Of a DNA stretch of 64,000 bases, positions 8,760-18,001 are shown in pieces. Where the stretch lies: positions 434,001 to 498,000 of the forward strand of contig NZ_FOLH01000001.1 in assembly GCF_900112235.1 (NCBI RefSeq), in the 5' to 3' direction. The notes under the pieces were generated by a model. It made no database searches, had not been told where the DNA came from, and was given only the letters and a program-made list of their open reading frames with translations. This stretch comes from Marinospirillum celere. Lineage in GTDB: Bacteria; Pseudomonadota; Gammaproteobacteria; Pseudomonadales; Halomonadaceae. The position numbers were made by a program, and so were the translations under genes. The stretch's first letter is position 1; every line of letters starts with the position of its first letter.

Positions 8760-9203
8760 ATGAGTATTCTCGTTGATTTCCATGACAAGTTTCGGGTTGT
8801 TCCATTAAAAGTATTGGAAAACACCAACTGGGTGCTTTCAGTACGCCCCCAACAGTTAACTTTGGGCTCTATGGTTTTGAGTGTTAAACAGGAGCGTAGA
8901 GGCTTTGCTGAGCTTTCTGGTTTGGAACACCAGGAGATGGGAGCTTTGCTGGGTCAAGCTGAACGCCTGGCTATGCAGGTGTTCCAGGCTGATCGAATAA
9001 ATGTGCTTTGCTTGATGATGCAGGACCCTCTGCTGCACTTTCATATTTTTCCACGTTATTCAAAGACACAAACCTTTGCTGGAATACAGTGGGATGACAG
9101 TGACTGGCCGGGACCCCCTCACATTGCTCCTGTTGCAACAGATGAATGTTTACAAATAGAGATACTAAATAGTCTGACTTCTTATGATGCCATGTATGTC
9201 TGA
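8760..9203 (+). CDS. HIT-family nucleotide hydrolase/transferase
   Basis: A 147-residue histidine-triad protein. The active-site strand reads LLHFHIFPRY, matching HxHxIPR of HIT proteins, so the two most important histidines are kept and the first of the triad is Leu. Members cleave or transfer nucleoside monophosphates from phosphoanhydride or phosphoramidate links. In this operon it may act on CDP-alcohols, but that is guesswork. It starts 17 bp after the second cytidylyltransferase and overlaps the next gene. Confidence 0.75.
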   Translation: MSILVDFHDKFRVVPLKVLENTNWVLSVRPQQLTLGSMVLSVKQERRGFAELSGLEHQEMGALLGQAERLAMQVFQADRINVLCLMMQDPLLHFHIFPRYSKTQTFAGIQWDDSDWPGPPHIAPVATDECLQIEILNSLTSYDAMYV

Positions 9204-9894
9204 TCAACGTTTTAAGATTGGAAAGGGAAGTATTAGGCGCTACCGGGTCCTCATTAAACTTGGTTTATACAGCTTGGTTTCTGATAGAATCATTAAAAGA
9301 TTGTCTGTGTATGCTTCTGACAAACCTCTTTATCATAAAAAAATATATATTGCAGGTACTCCTAGGGTTGGAAAAACCTTTCTTTCTAATGTTCTTCATG
9401 AGTGTCTGGGTTTAAATTTTGTATCAACCGATCACTTGAGATTGATATATTATGATAACAAAGAAAAATATTTTTTCAAAAAATATAGTCTTTTTCATGA
9501 CTTGCTATACCGAAATAGCAAATTACCTTTAGGCTTGGCATTTGAAGGCTTTGACATTTGGATCTTTCTTAAAAAAATGTATTTTTCAAATGCTCTTGAT
9601 ACTCTACCTGATGACTCGATTTTTTTTGTTCTTGGCATTAATCCAGAAAAAAAAGATGAAAAGCTTAATCAGTTAATTTAGTCAAGGGGCTTAGGTTATT
9701 GCCGTGATAGATATAGCTCTTCAGATTATGAAGACTTTGTTTCAAAAATGGTTATTGATTCTCATTTTATGAGGCAAGTTTCCGAAACGTCTTCTCAAGT
9801 GTATTTTATCGATTGTTTTAAAGGGAGTGGTTTTATAGATTCCATGCAATATGCAAGAGATGAAATTGTTGAGATTCTGGCTAATGTTGGATAG
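9196..9894 (+). pseudogene. P-loop NTPase/kinase-like gene interrupted by an in-frame amber codon
   Basis: The frame opens with MSDQRFKIGK (ATG 9196, or 9184) and has a P-loop AGTPRVGKTFLS, as in small-molecule kinases or sulfotransferase-like NTPases. It stops at TAG 9679-9681. The same frame stays open for about 70 further codons to TAG at 9892-9894, with coding-like content (SSDYEDFVSKMVIDSHFM, QVYFIDCFKG, YARDEIVEILANVG). No start codon with a ribosome-binding site is evident for the second part. One nonsense mutation therefore probably split a protein of about 232 residues. The 5' half is AT-rich relative to its neighbours, which suggests transfer. Function unknown. Confidence 0.65.
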
Positions 9895-9909
9895 TTTCCA
9901 GGTGGCATT

Positions 9910-10503
9910 ATGAGTGGCAATTCTCGATTAGTAGGCGACACTGCAGAAAAAGCTAAGAAATACTTGAGGTTAGTTACCGACTATTTTGATAAAAATAGCA
10001 TAACTTACTGCCTTGATGGCGGCACCCTGCTTGGAATCGCGCGTGAGGGACGTCTCCTGCCTTGGGACGATGATTTGGATTTGTTTGTTGCTGGCAAGGA
10101 TGCTGACAAGCTGTTGAAGTGCCGCTTTCCTCTGTGGTTGAAGGGTTTGAGAGTGCGTACTGAGTATTGCGAACAGGATCATCATGCCTTGAAGAAGGGC
10201 CAGCTACGGGTTGTTAAATTTAGAAATAGAAAAAACCTAGTGAGTCGTGGTGAAGTCTTATTAGATGCAATTGTTAAATATGCTGATGATGACTTCTATT
10301 ACTGGTCGGTCGGTATGGGGACGATTGTTAATAAGAAAGTCCCGCGCCATTTTTATGATAATTTGAGTACTCTTGAATTTGATGGTAAGCACTACCCAGT
10401 ACCTGCTGACCTTGATGGTTACTTGACTTGTCGCTATGGTGATTGGCAAACGCCAGTTGAAGAGTGGGATTATCTTCGTGATGATAGGGCAGCAGTTAAG
10501 TAA
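9910..10503 (+). CDS. LicD-family phosphotransferase
   Basis: A 197-residue LicD-type nucleotidyltransferase-fold protein, the family that moves phosphocholine or similar groups from a CDP carrier onto surface glycans. The hallmark LDGGTLLGIAREG is near residue 37, with WDDDLDLF just after it. A C-terminal YLTCRYGDWQTP is also typical. It follows two CDP-alcohol synthases, which could supply its donor. It ends the plus-strand surface operon and converges with the glycerophosphotransferase gene, overlapping it by 34 bp. Confidence 0.82.
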   Translation: MSGNSRLVGDTAEKAKKYLRLVTDYFDKNSITYCLDGGTLLGIAREGRLLPWDDDLDLFVAGKDADKLLKCRFPLWLKGLRVRTEYCEQDHHALKKGQLRVVKFRNRKNLVSRGEVLLDAIVKYADDDFYYWSVGMGTIVNKKVPRHFYDNLSTLEFDGKHYPVPADLDGYLTCRYGDWQTPVEEWDYLRDDRAAVK

Positions 10504-11561
10504 CCTGCAATTCTAATCGAAGCCTTGCCATCAACTTCACCAATCAATTGCTGAGTGGCTTTTAGTCGCTCGGCTTTTTTTCTTTCTGGGTGCTGCAATT
10601 CTTCTCGGATAATTTGTTCCAGATCATTGGGGCGACTGATGTGGGTGGCTACGTCTCGATAGTCATTGATCGTCATATCCATCCGGCGTTCGAACCGGTA
10701 GCGGAAGATTCCGCGATAACTCCAGCGAAGCTTGAGAAAGTCTAACCAGATAACCGGCTTATCCAAAGCTGCGAATTCAAATAGTGCTGATGAGGCTTCG
10801 CTGATGAGTAGGTCAGCTGTTGCCATGTAAGGTAGCAGTGAAATCTCTTCTGCTGGTGCCAAATAGACATTGGGGTAAGTCTGCCAATGTTTAAAAAGTT
10901 GGCGTTGCTTAGCGTATTTTTTGTTGGTGTAGCTGAAAAGGTGAGGTTTGATGACAAGGTTGCAGTCACTAAAATAGTTGGGCCAATTTTTCGGCATCCG
11001 CTCAATTGAGCTGGGGTAAAAGGTTGGCGCATAGACGAGCGTAGGGCGGTTGGCGTCTAATCCATGCTCTTCTGGCTTGAATGCTTTTTGGTAAGGTAAA
11101 TTGCTGGTTCCCAGGGGATCGAGTTTAGCAAAGCCAGTTTGTTTAAAGTTAGCTTCTGGGTAGAGTGTTTGTAGTTGCTCTTGCCTGAAACTGCCCTCTG
11201 TAAAGCGTACATCAAATTGGGCTAGCTCTGCATCATAGTAGCAGGATTTAATGCCTATCCCATGGTAGAGCAGTGCAGTTTTGGTATTTTTGTCTAGCTG
11301 CTTAAGCGGTTCATAGTTGTTACCGAAGATGATCCACTCAGGTTTTTCCCGGCTGTAGAATTCAGCTGAATCTTTAGAATTGATTAGCTTCCAGGGTAGC
11401 TGGGTTTTTTTACAAAAATGGTCAATTAATTGCTTTTGAGCTGGGTGTTGGTGGATTAGTAAGCTGGCTTTGTAGCCACGCTTCTGCAACTCTTCAATAA
11501 CAGGTTCATATTGTGGAATATAGTAAAGACTAGGTGTGTCAAACCAGATGGTTGATTTCAT
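10470..11561 (-). CDS. CDP-glycerol glycerophosphotransferase-like (TagB/TagF family)
   Basis: A 363-residue protein of the teichoic-acid glycerophosphotransferase family. It carries ALLYHGIGIKS, LVYAPTFYPSS, LVIKPHLFSY and LLISEASSALFEFAALDKPV, the conserved blocks around the donor site. It is shorter than TagF but complete for a catalytic domain. It should transfer glycerol phosphate from CDP-glycerol, the presumed product of TagD-like genes across the convergent junction. The 4-bp overlap with the upstream kinase gene indicates coupling. Such enzymes occur in some Gram-negative LPS loci. Confidence 0.82.
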   Translation of the reverse strand: MKSTIWFDTPSLYYIPQYEPVIEELQKRGYKASLLIHQHPAQKQLIDHFCKKTQLPWKLINSKDSAEFYSREKPEWIIFGNNYEPLKQLDKNTKTALLYHGIGIKSCYYDAELAQFDVRFTEGSFRQEQLQTLYPEANFKQTGFAKLDPLGTSNLPYQKAFKPEEHGLDANRPTLVYAPTFYPSSIERMPKNWPNYFSDCNLVIKPHLFSYTNKKYAKQRQLFKHWQTYPNVYLAPAEEISLLPYMATADLLISEASSALFEFAALDKPVIWLDFLKLRWSYRGIFRYRFERRMDMTINDYRDVATHISRPNDLEQIIREELQHPERKKAERLKATQQLIGEVDGKASIRIAGYLTAALSSRR

Positions 11562-13123
11562 GGTGTTTTGGCTCGCTTGCTTTTTTTCTTTCTCTGACCC
11601 AGGTTTTTGACTAGTTGAGTTAGACGAAAAGATTTGCTTGTCCTTTCTGAAGCACTGAGAAACTCTATGGCTTCTGGATAGCGCCTTAGGAATTTAATGA
11701 ATTCCATTCTCAGCCTGGTTTTTCTGAATAGCAAGGGCTGTTCAAGCAGAAAATCAATGAATATTGGCTGCCCTTTGTTGATCAGGTAGTTGTTTAAGCG
11801 GGGGTCATCACGGGTATAGCCATAGCTATGTAGATGTAAGAGAGCGGTGGCTATAATTTTGACATGCTGTGGATTATCAGGGTCAGCGGCTTCTCCCTCA
11901 GCATGTCTGTATACGACAAGGCCTTTTTTAGGTAAGCCTTTTACGGGTTTTTCTGCTGCAAGCAAAGCTTCGGGGCCTTGTAAAGCAAGACTTTGAAGTA
12001 AGCGCATGCTGGAGTATTGCTGCACAGCTTCTCCGGCTTTAAAGAGGTTGCGAATTTTATAGCCTAGTCTTTGGTACTGTGCTTGTGGCTGTTCGAAAAC
12101 CAAGTCTTGCTTGTCAGAGGTTTTTACACGTTGGCTACAGCTACGCTTGCTGTTTTTGTAGGTCGCAAGTACTTTATAATTTTCATCCAGAAAGCTATCA
12201 AGAATTGCTTCAGCTTGCTCTTGCGGCAAGTGAGTTGTAATTCGATAGGCTCTGTAGGTAAAGCGATTTCTGCTTTCTTTTCTTTTTTTTCGCTTTAACC
12301 ACTTGGCTGGGTTAGGTTGAAAATTTCTAATAAGCCGCCAGGTTCCTAGGTCGTAAGGGTGGTGATTTTCAGCTAAGTGGCACTTTAGGAACTGCATATC
12401 CAGCGGTGCTTTGGGTTTTAGTCTGCGCAGGTGCCAGAGGCTGAGCCACTTCTTCCAGTGTTTGGGAAGGGGTGCCAGTTTTTTTAATCGGGACTTGAGA
12501 ACTTCGTCTGTGTCTATCAGCACTAAGCGAAAATTCGTGTCGCTATTTTCTTCAACGAGGATGTTGTCCAGTTTGAAGTCAGCAAAGTGGTAGTCAGAGG
12601 CTTCCAACTGGCGGGTAATTTGGCAGAGCTGATGTATAGATTCTTTACGTTGTTGGCTGCTCACATCGGAGTTTAGCCATTCTTTAAGACTATATTGGGC
12701 CTGTACGCTTTCATAAATAAAGAGGCCACGACGGTGGATGCCCCAGCGCCCGCTGAGGTGTGCAACGGGTTCTATTGCTGGTATGCCGAGTTCTTTAAGC
12801 TTGCAGGCACCCTGGTAGCTTTTTTCTGCTGGGTTTTTCAGCCAGCTGTCGATGAAAAAACCTAGTCTTCTGCCAGGGCTGTGTTGGCCCAAATCCGCAA
12901 AAACTTTAAAAATGTACTCTCGGCCTTGGTATTGGACAAAGTGGATTTGATGGCCGGCCCTTAATAGTTTGTTAAGACTATGAGTGATTTTGGGGGCAGT
13001 ACTCTGCGCAGGGTCTGGATTTTCTGGTTGAACTGCAGGGGTATTCAGAAGCCTTTTGCCTAACTCCAGTAATGCCGGTACGTCAGCATCATTGCTGAAG
13101 GTTGTTACTTGTACCTGGTGCAT
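11558..13123 (-). CDS. Two-domain LPS core kinase-like protein
   Basis: A 521-residue protein with two protein-kinase-like halves. The first has the catalytic loop HFADFKLDNILVEE (D182, N187) and metal-binding IDTDEV (D204), as in LPS kinases of the WaaP/Kdo-kinase group. The second has a shorter WaaY/RfaY-like domain with TRDDPRLNNYL (about 437-447) and FIDF (about 455). No signal peptide, so it acts at the cytoplasmic face. The C-terminus is very basic (KKKSKRAK). Predicted role: phosphorylate core sugars. It overlaps the glycerophosphotransferase gene by 4 bp. Confidence 0.75.
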   Translation of the reverse strand: MHQVQVTTFSNDADVPALLELGKRLLNTPAVQPENPDPAQSTAPKITHSLNKLLRAGHQIHFVQYQGREYIFKVFADLGQHSPGRRLGFFIDSWLKNPAEKSYQGACKLKELGIPAIEPVAHLSGRWGIHRRGLFIYESVQAQYSLKEWLNSDVSSQQRKESIHQLCQITRQLEASDYHFADFKLDNILVEENSDTNFRLVLIDTDEVLKSRLKKLAPLPKHWKKWLSLWHLRRLKPKAPLDMQFLKCHLAENHHPYDLGTWRLIRNFQPNPAKWLKRKKRKESRNRFTYRAYRITTHLPQEQAEAILDSFLDENYKVLATYKNSKRSCSQRVKTSDKQDLVFEQPQAQYQRLGYKIRNLFKAGEAVQQYSSMRLLQSLALQGPEALLAAEKPVKGLPKKGLVVYRHAEGEAADPDNPQHVKIIATALLHLHSYGYTRDDPRLNNYLINKGQPIFIDFLLEQPLLFRKTRLRMEFIKFLRRYPEAIEFLSASERTSKSFRLTQLVKNLGQRKKKSKRAKTP

Positions 13124-13152
13124 AGGGCCTCTGTTGCTTCAACTGGTTTTAA

Positions 13153-13875
13153 TTATTTGTCGTAAGGTGTAAAAAGTGAGCAAACACACTGGAGGTCTGC
13201 AGCTTTCCTGATTTCTTTGCTGGTCAGCTGTGCCGTATAGCGCTTACGCTGCTTTTTGATGCCTTCAATTTTCTTATAGCGGTTAATCCACCAGCTTAAG
13301 GCGCGAGTTGGTATGATGGTGGAGTCACCTAAACCGTCGACCAGAACAAAGCGTTCAGTACCATCGGTTTTGGTTTCTAGGACGATGTTTCTACCGTGGA
13401 CATCGCCAGCAACCACGTCGGATCTGAGCAGGCGTTCAAAAAATATTTCCAGCAGAGTAATGCGCTGGATGGTCATAAGCTTGTTGTGAACTAAATCTGT
13501 TAATGTAGGTGCCAGGCGCCCTTGAGTGTCAGTAATGGCTTCAACCACAACGCCAAAACCCATGTCGGTATCCTGGAGAGCGGTCATCATGGGTAGGTGC
13601 TCAATAAACTGGTCGTTTCTGCAGCTTTTGACAGTGATATACTGCTCAATTTCCCGCATATGGCGGGTTAATTTGTGCCTGCCTTTGAGAGCTTTGATGC
13701 GGTTTTTAAGGCCGTAGACCTGCTGAGCAGGCAGTCTGTTTTTCAATACTTTGATCAAGAAGCCGGGCTGGTCAGGGTGTTGATATACCCAGCGTGAAGA
13801 ACCATTAGCTACAGGTTTTTGCTGAGAAAGAGGTAGGGGTTTCTGGTTCATAGAAGTCTGTGTGACTCTCTGCAT
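13153..13875 (-). CDS. YrbL-family kinase-like protein
   Basis: A 240-residue protein of the PhoP-regulatory-network YrbL family, a kinase-like fold. It has an N-terminal nucleotide-binding region (GSSRWVYQHPDQPGFLIKV, K42), catalytic-loop-like VAGDVHGRNIVLE (D158, N163) and LVDGLGD (D180). First gene of a three-gene minus-strand operon with the two-domain kinase and the glycerophosphotransferase. The company suggests a role in surface polymer phosphorylation rather than PhoP signalling, which is inference. Confidence 0.75.
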   Translation of the reverse strand: MQRVTQTSMNQKPLPLSQQKPVANGSSRWVYQHPDQPGFLIKVLKNRLPAQQVYGLKNRIKALKGRHKLTRHMREIEQYITVKSCRNDQFIEHLPMMTALQDTDMGFGVVVEAITDTQGRLAPTLTDLVHNKLMTIQRITLLEIFFERLLRSDVVAGDVHGRNIVLETKTDGTERFVLVDGLGDSTIIPTRALSWWINRYKKIEGIKKQRKRYTAQLTSKEIRKAADLQCVCSLFTPYDK

Positions 13876-14000
13876 ATTTAAGTATTAGTTAATCATTGTA
13901 TTTATTTTAGACTGGTGAGTCAAAAAATCTCGGAATGCCAGGTGCCCAGCCTCTGAGTTAACGTTATAATATCACTTTAGTCCGCGCGGGGAGAAGGGTT

Positions 14001-14801
14001 TTGCGATTTTTGCTTGTATTGCTTGCTGCTTTAATGACTTTGCCTGTTGGGGTTCATGCTGGTGATGATGATGCCAGTACAACGGGTAATTATTTTGCCA
14101 ATTTTTATCGTATTCCCATGGGGGCTGCCGGTGAAATTTTCACTTTAGATTCCGATAAGTTGAAGCGCAATGCTTTGGCTTTTGGCACCGTTGCTTTGGT
14201 TTATACCCAGGATGAAGAGATTCGTGATTACTGGTTTGACAATATCAAGAGCGATGGGCTGGATGAATGGACTGGAGGATTTTTGTACGACATAGGTTCT
14301 CCTAAAGGGGCTTTATGGATTCATGGTGCGACCTCGGTTTCAGCACTGATGTTTGATGATGACTATCTGATGGATACAACCTTTCTATCGCTACAATCGG
14401 TTATTATTAGTCAGGTGTTCGCAGAAAGCTCCAAGCGTATTACCGGTCGAGAAAGGCCACGAGATTCGGGGGGTGATTCTAATCTTTGGGGTGAGGGAGG
14501 AATGTCATTTTTTTCAGGACATTCTTCAGGCGCTTTTGCTTCCATGACGGTTTTTGCTGAGCGTTATAGGCATCAGCCTTTGGTGTATTGGGGTGCTTAT
14601 GGTTTGGCAACAGCAACAGCTTTGAGTCGTATTAATGAGGATGCTCATTGGGCTTCGGATACCTTGGCTGGTGCTCTGGTTGGTTATGGGGTGGGTCAAT
14701 TGACTTTGCGATACAGTCCTTTTGAGTCCACAGGTAATACAGTGTTGCTACCCGTCGTTTCACCTGATGTAATGGGTTTGGCTGTTTTTCATGCGTTCTG
14801 A
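14001..14801 (+). CDS. PAP2-family phosphatase, exported
   Basis: A 266-residue phosphatidic-acid-phosphatase-type enzyme with a signal peptide (MRFLLVLLAALMTLPVGVHA). The three PAP2 blocks are present: KRITGRERPRDSG, FFSGHSSGAFASM and SRINEDAHWASDTLAGALVG. TTG start with a GGGGAGAAGGG ribosome-binding site. It probably hydrolyses lipid phosphates or isoprenoid pyrophosphates at the periplasmic side; undecaprenyl pyrophosphate recycling would suit the nearby surface genes. Confidence 0.85.
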   Translation: MRFLLVLLAALMTLPVGVHAGDDDASTTGNYFANFYRIPMGAAGEIFTLDSDKLKRNALAFGTVALVYTQDEEIRDYWFDNIKSDGLDEWTGGFLYDIGSPKGALWIHGATSVSALMFDDDYLMDTTFLSLQSVIISQVFAESSKRITGRERPRDSGGDSNLWGEGGMSFFSGHSSGAFASMTVFAERYRHQPLVYWGAYGLATATALSRINEDAHWASDTLAGALVGYGVGQLTLRYSPFESTGNTVLLPVVSPDVMGLAVFHAF

Positions 14802-14835
14802 TTCTTTCTATTGTCTTGTTTTTTAAAAGGTATTT

Positions 14836-17760
14836 ATGACCTCTACGACACAAAAATCCCACTCCAGTTTCCGTTTTCTCGGCGCTCAGCCGGTTCCTTC
14901 TTTGAACCTTGAAGTTCAGGAATTCGAGCATATTCAGACGGGTGCCAAGCACTATCACCTGGCTGCGGACCAGGATGAGAAGGTGTTTCTGGTCGCTTTT
15001 CGTACGCTGCCTGAGGATTCGACCGGGGTAGCGCACATGCTGGAGCATACGGCTTTGTGTGGTAGTGAGCAGTATCCGGTGCGTGATCCTTTTTTCATGA
15101 TGCTGCGCCGTTCCTTGAATACCTTTATGAATGCGCTGACCAGCAGTGATTGGACGGCCTATCCTTTCGCGACTCTGAATGACAAGGATTTTGATAATCT
15201 TTTGGGTGTTTATCTGGATGCGGCCTTCTTTTCACGTTTAGACCCGCTGGATTTTGCTCAGGAAGGCCATCGTTTGGACTTTGCTGAAACCGGCAACACC
15301 GAATCGGATTTGGTTTATAAGGGCGTGGTCTATAACGAAATGAAAGGGGCGATGAGTTCACCTGTTGCGACTTTATTCCAGACTCTGACCAAGCACCTGT
15401 TTCCAACGACCACTTATCATCATAACTCGGGCGGAGACCCTGACTGCATCCCTGATCTGACTTATGAGCAGTTGCTTGATTTTTACAAGAGCCATTATCA
15501 CCCGTCCAACGCCATTTTTATGACCTTTGGTAACCTGGATGTGGAGACTCTTCAAGGCAAGCTGCATGATCAGGCCCTGCACCGTTTTGAGCAAAACCCG
15601 AAAGTCTTCCAGGTTGCTGATGAAAAGCGCTACTTTGCCCCGGTGCGTGTGGAAGAAGCCTATGCTTTGGATCAAGAGGACTTGAGCCAACAGACCCATC
15701 ATGTGCTGGGCTGGTTGCTGCCGCGTTCAATTAATATTGATGATCTTTTGCAAGCCCATCTGCTGACTCGGGTGCTTTTGGATAATTCCAGTTCTCCTTT
15801 GTTGGCGGCATTGGAATCAACCGATTTGGGTACAGGCCCTTCGCCCATGTGCGGGTTGGAAGATTCCAATCGTGAAATGAGCTTTCTTTGTGGTTTGGAA
15901 GGCAGTGAGCCGGAAAAGGCGGCTGAGTTTGAGCAACTGATTCTGGAGACGCTGCAGAAGGTGGCTGATGAGGGTGTTGATCAGCGTAGTGTTGAAGCGC
16001 AACTGCATCAATTGGAACTGAGTCAGCGGGAAATTACCGGTGATGGCATGCCCTTTGGTTTGCAGTTGATGCTGGGTGGTTTGTCGGCCGCGGTGCATCG
16101 CGGTGATTTGGCTGCCTTGTTGAATATTGACCCGGCCTTGGAGCGCCTGCGGGAAGCGGTTAAGAACCCTGATTTTATTCCGGGTTTGATTCGCAAGTGG
16201 CTGCTGGATAATCCGCATCGGGTGCGCTTGACTCTGCGCCCTGACAACCAGATTACCAGCCTGCGTGAAGCGGCTGAAGCAGAGCGTTTGGCGGCGATTA
16301 AAGCGCAGCTGAATGACGAAGAGAAGGCGGCTATTGTTCAGCAGGCGAAGGCTTTGGATATTCGTCAGCAGCAGGTGGATGACGATGCTCTGTTGCCCAA
16401 GGTGACGCTTGAAGATGTGCCCCTGGAACTGCACCTTCCTGAATCTCAGGATTTGGCGGCGGGTTCTTTGTCAACGGCCTGGTATACAGCAGGTACTAAT
16501 GGCTTGGTTTATGTTCAGGCCTTGCTGGAGCTGCCTCAACTGAATGAAGAAGAACAAGAGTTGCTGCCTCTGTATAGCCACTGTTTGACTGAGCTGGGTT
16601 GCGCTGACCGGGATTATAAACAAAACCAGGCGCTGCAAAGCGAGATTACCGGCGGTTTTAGTGCCTCAGTGAATGTTAAGGCCAGCTTGGAAGATCTTCA
16701 GCAGGTGAAGGGGTATCTGGTTTTGTCTGGCAAGGCTTTGGCGGTCAAGCAGGATGCTTTACAAGAATTAATGGCTGAGACTCTGGATCAGGCGCGTTTT
16801 GATGAGCTGCCCAGGTTGAAGGAAATTGTTGCCCAAAGGGCTTCACGCAAAGCCCAATCGATCACCGGTAAAGGCCATGCTTTGGCAATGCTGGCGGCGG
16901 TATCTGAGTTGAGCCCAGCGGGTCATTTTGCGCAGCTCACTAAGGGTTTGAGTTCAATTAAAGCGGCTAAGGCTCTCGATAAGCAGCTGCAGGATGAAAC
17001 GGCCCTTAAGCAATTGAGTGCAGCCTTACAAGCGTTACATGAGAAGCTTAAGCTGGCACCCAGACACTTTATGCTGGTGGCCGAAGAGGACCAGCAGCAG
17101 CCTCTGTTGGGTTCGCTGGAAAAAAGTTGGAGTCAGCTACCGGTAACAACTGATTTTGAGCCCTTCTCTTTACCAGCACGACGTGAAGCCATCAAGCAGG
17201 CCTGGTTGACTTCCACTCAGGTGAATTTCTGTGCGCTGGCCTTCCCCAGTGTTAACTCTAGCCATGCTGATGCAGCAGCGCTGACCATTCTGGGTGAATA
17301 CCTGCGTAATGGTTATTTGCATCGGGCGATCCGTGAGCAGGGGGGTGCCTATGGTGCTGGGGCTGCTCAGGATAATGGTGATGGTGTCTTCCGTTTCTTT
17401 TCTTACCGGGACCCGCGTTTGGAGGCCACTCTGGACGACTTTAAAGCATCGGTTGATTGGTTGTTGGCCGAAAAGCCTGATCCTCAGAAGCTGGAAGAGG
17501 CGATCTTGGGTGTGGTATCCAGTATCGATAAACCTGGCTCGCCAGCCGGTGATGCGCGTCAAACCTATCATTCCAGCTTGTTTGGCCGCACGCCTGAACA
17601 GCGCAAGGCCTATCGTCAGCAGGTATTGAAGGTCAGCTTTGACGACCTCCAGCGGGTTGCGAAAACCTACCTGCTACCTGAAAAAGCCAGCTATGCGGTG
17701 GTGACCAACAGTAAAACTGCTGAAAACCTGGATGCCAGCTGGGAGAAGATTGAGGTCTAG
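14836..17760 (+). CDS. PreP-like M16 zinc metalloprotease
   Basis: A 974-residue insulinase/M16-family peptidase with four-domain PreP architecture. The inverted zinc motif HMLEH is at residues 67-71, with VYNEMKGAMSSP supplying the distal glutamate. RSLNTFMNALTSSDWTAYPFA and a C-terminal REQGGAYGAGA substrate-binding block are typical. No signal peptide. It should degrade short unfolded peptides inside the cell. It is the length of bacterial PreP homologues and followed closely by two small genes. Confidence 0.92.
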   Translation: MTSTTQKSHSSFRFLGAQPVPSLNLEVQEFEHIQTGAKHYHLAADQDEKVFLVAFRTLPEDSTGVAHMLEHTALCGSEQYPVRDPFFMMLRRSLNTFMNALTSSDWTAYPFATLNDKDFDNLLGVYLDAAFFSRLDPLDFAQEGHRLDFAETGNTESDLVYKGVVYNEMKGAMSSPVATLFQTLTKHLFPTTTYHHNSGGDPDCIPDLTYEQLLDFYKSHYHPSNAIFMTFGNLDVETLQGKLHDQALHRFEQNPKVFQVADEKRYFAPVRVEEAYALDQEDLSQQTHHVLGWLLPRSINIDDLLQAHLLTRVLLDNSSSPLLAALESTDLGTGPSPMCGLEDSNREMSFLCGLEGSEPEKAAEFEQLILETLQKVADEGVDQRSVEAQLHQLELSQREITGDGMPFGLQLMLGGLSAAVHRGDLAALLNIDPALERLREAVKNPDFIPGLIRKWLLDNPHRVRLTLRPDNQITSLREAAEAERLAAIKAQLNDEEKAAIVQQAKALDIRQQQVDDDALLPKVTLEDVPLELHLPESQDLAAGSLSTAWYTAGTNGLVYVQALLELPQLNEEEQELLPLYSHCLTELGCADRDYKQNQALQSEITGGFSASVNVKASLEDLQQVKGYLVLSGKALAVKQDALQELMAETLDQARFDELPRLKEIVAQRASRKAQSITGKGHALAMLAAVSELSPAGHFAQLTKGLSSIKAAKALDKQLQDETALKQLSAALQALHEKLKLAPRHFMLVAEEDQQQPLLGSLEKSWSQLPVTTDFEPFSLPARREAIKQAWLTSTQVNFCALAFPSVNSSHADAAALTILGEYLRNGYLHRAIREQGGAYGAGAAQDNGDGVFRFFSYRDPRLEATLDDFKASVDWLLAEKPDPQKLEEAILGVVSSIDKPGSPAGDARQTYHSSLFGRTPEQRKAYRQQVLKVSFDDLQRVAKTYLLPEKASYAVVTNSKTAENLDASWEKIEV

Positions 17761-17770
17761 GGAGAAGCAA

Positions 17771-18001
17771 GTGCCAACACTGCTGATATTGAATGGATTC
17801 AAATTTTTCTTCTATGCTAACGAGCACCCGCCGCCTCATGTTCATATTATGAAAGGAGGCGGCTGGGCCAAGGTAGAATTATCAGGCCTGCAAGTCGTTT
17901 ACTCATCATTGAAGCCTCAGGAAGAAAAGGCTATGTTGAAAATTCTTGCTGAGTATAAAAATCAGTTTCTGGAGCAGTGGAATGAATGGCATTGTCGGTA
18001 A
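17771..18001 (+). CDS. DUF4160 family protein
   Basis: A 76-residue protein starting VPTLLILNGFKFFFYANEH, followed by PPHVHIMKGGGWAKVEL. This is the DUF4160 pattern, with the metal-binding-like PPHVH. I chose GTG 17771 because GGGAGAAG lies just upstream; an upstream in-frame start at 17732 would run into the protease gene. It overlaps a DUF2442 gene, the usual partner. The pair is often suspected to be a toxin-antitoxin-like module, but function is unproven. Confidence 0.8.
   Translation: MPTLLILNGFKFFFYANEHPPPHVHIMKGGGWAKVELSGLQVVYSSLKPQEEKAMLKILAEYKNQFLEQWNEWHCR

Noticed and set aside
8222-8827. 201-residue minus-strand ORF over the second TagD-like gene
   Set aside because: It covers a gene with clear HxGH and overlapping-start evidence. 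The antisense translation shows no family pattern.
10681-10710. GTTCGAACC-like T-loop motif suggesting a tRNA
   Set aside because: It lies inside the glycerophosphotransferase gene, with no acceptor stem or anticodon arm around it. No tRNA was seen in the window.
15817-16434. 205-residue ORF antisense to the PreP-like protease
   Set aside because: Gln/Arg-rich shadow of a well-supported gene. No motif and no start signal.
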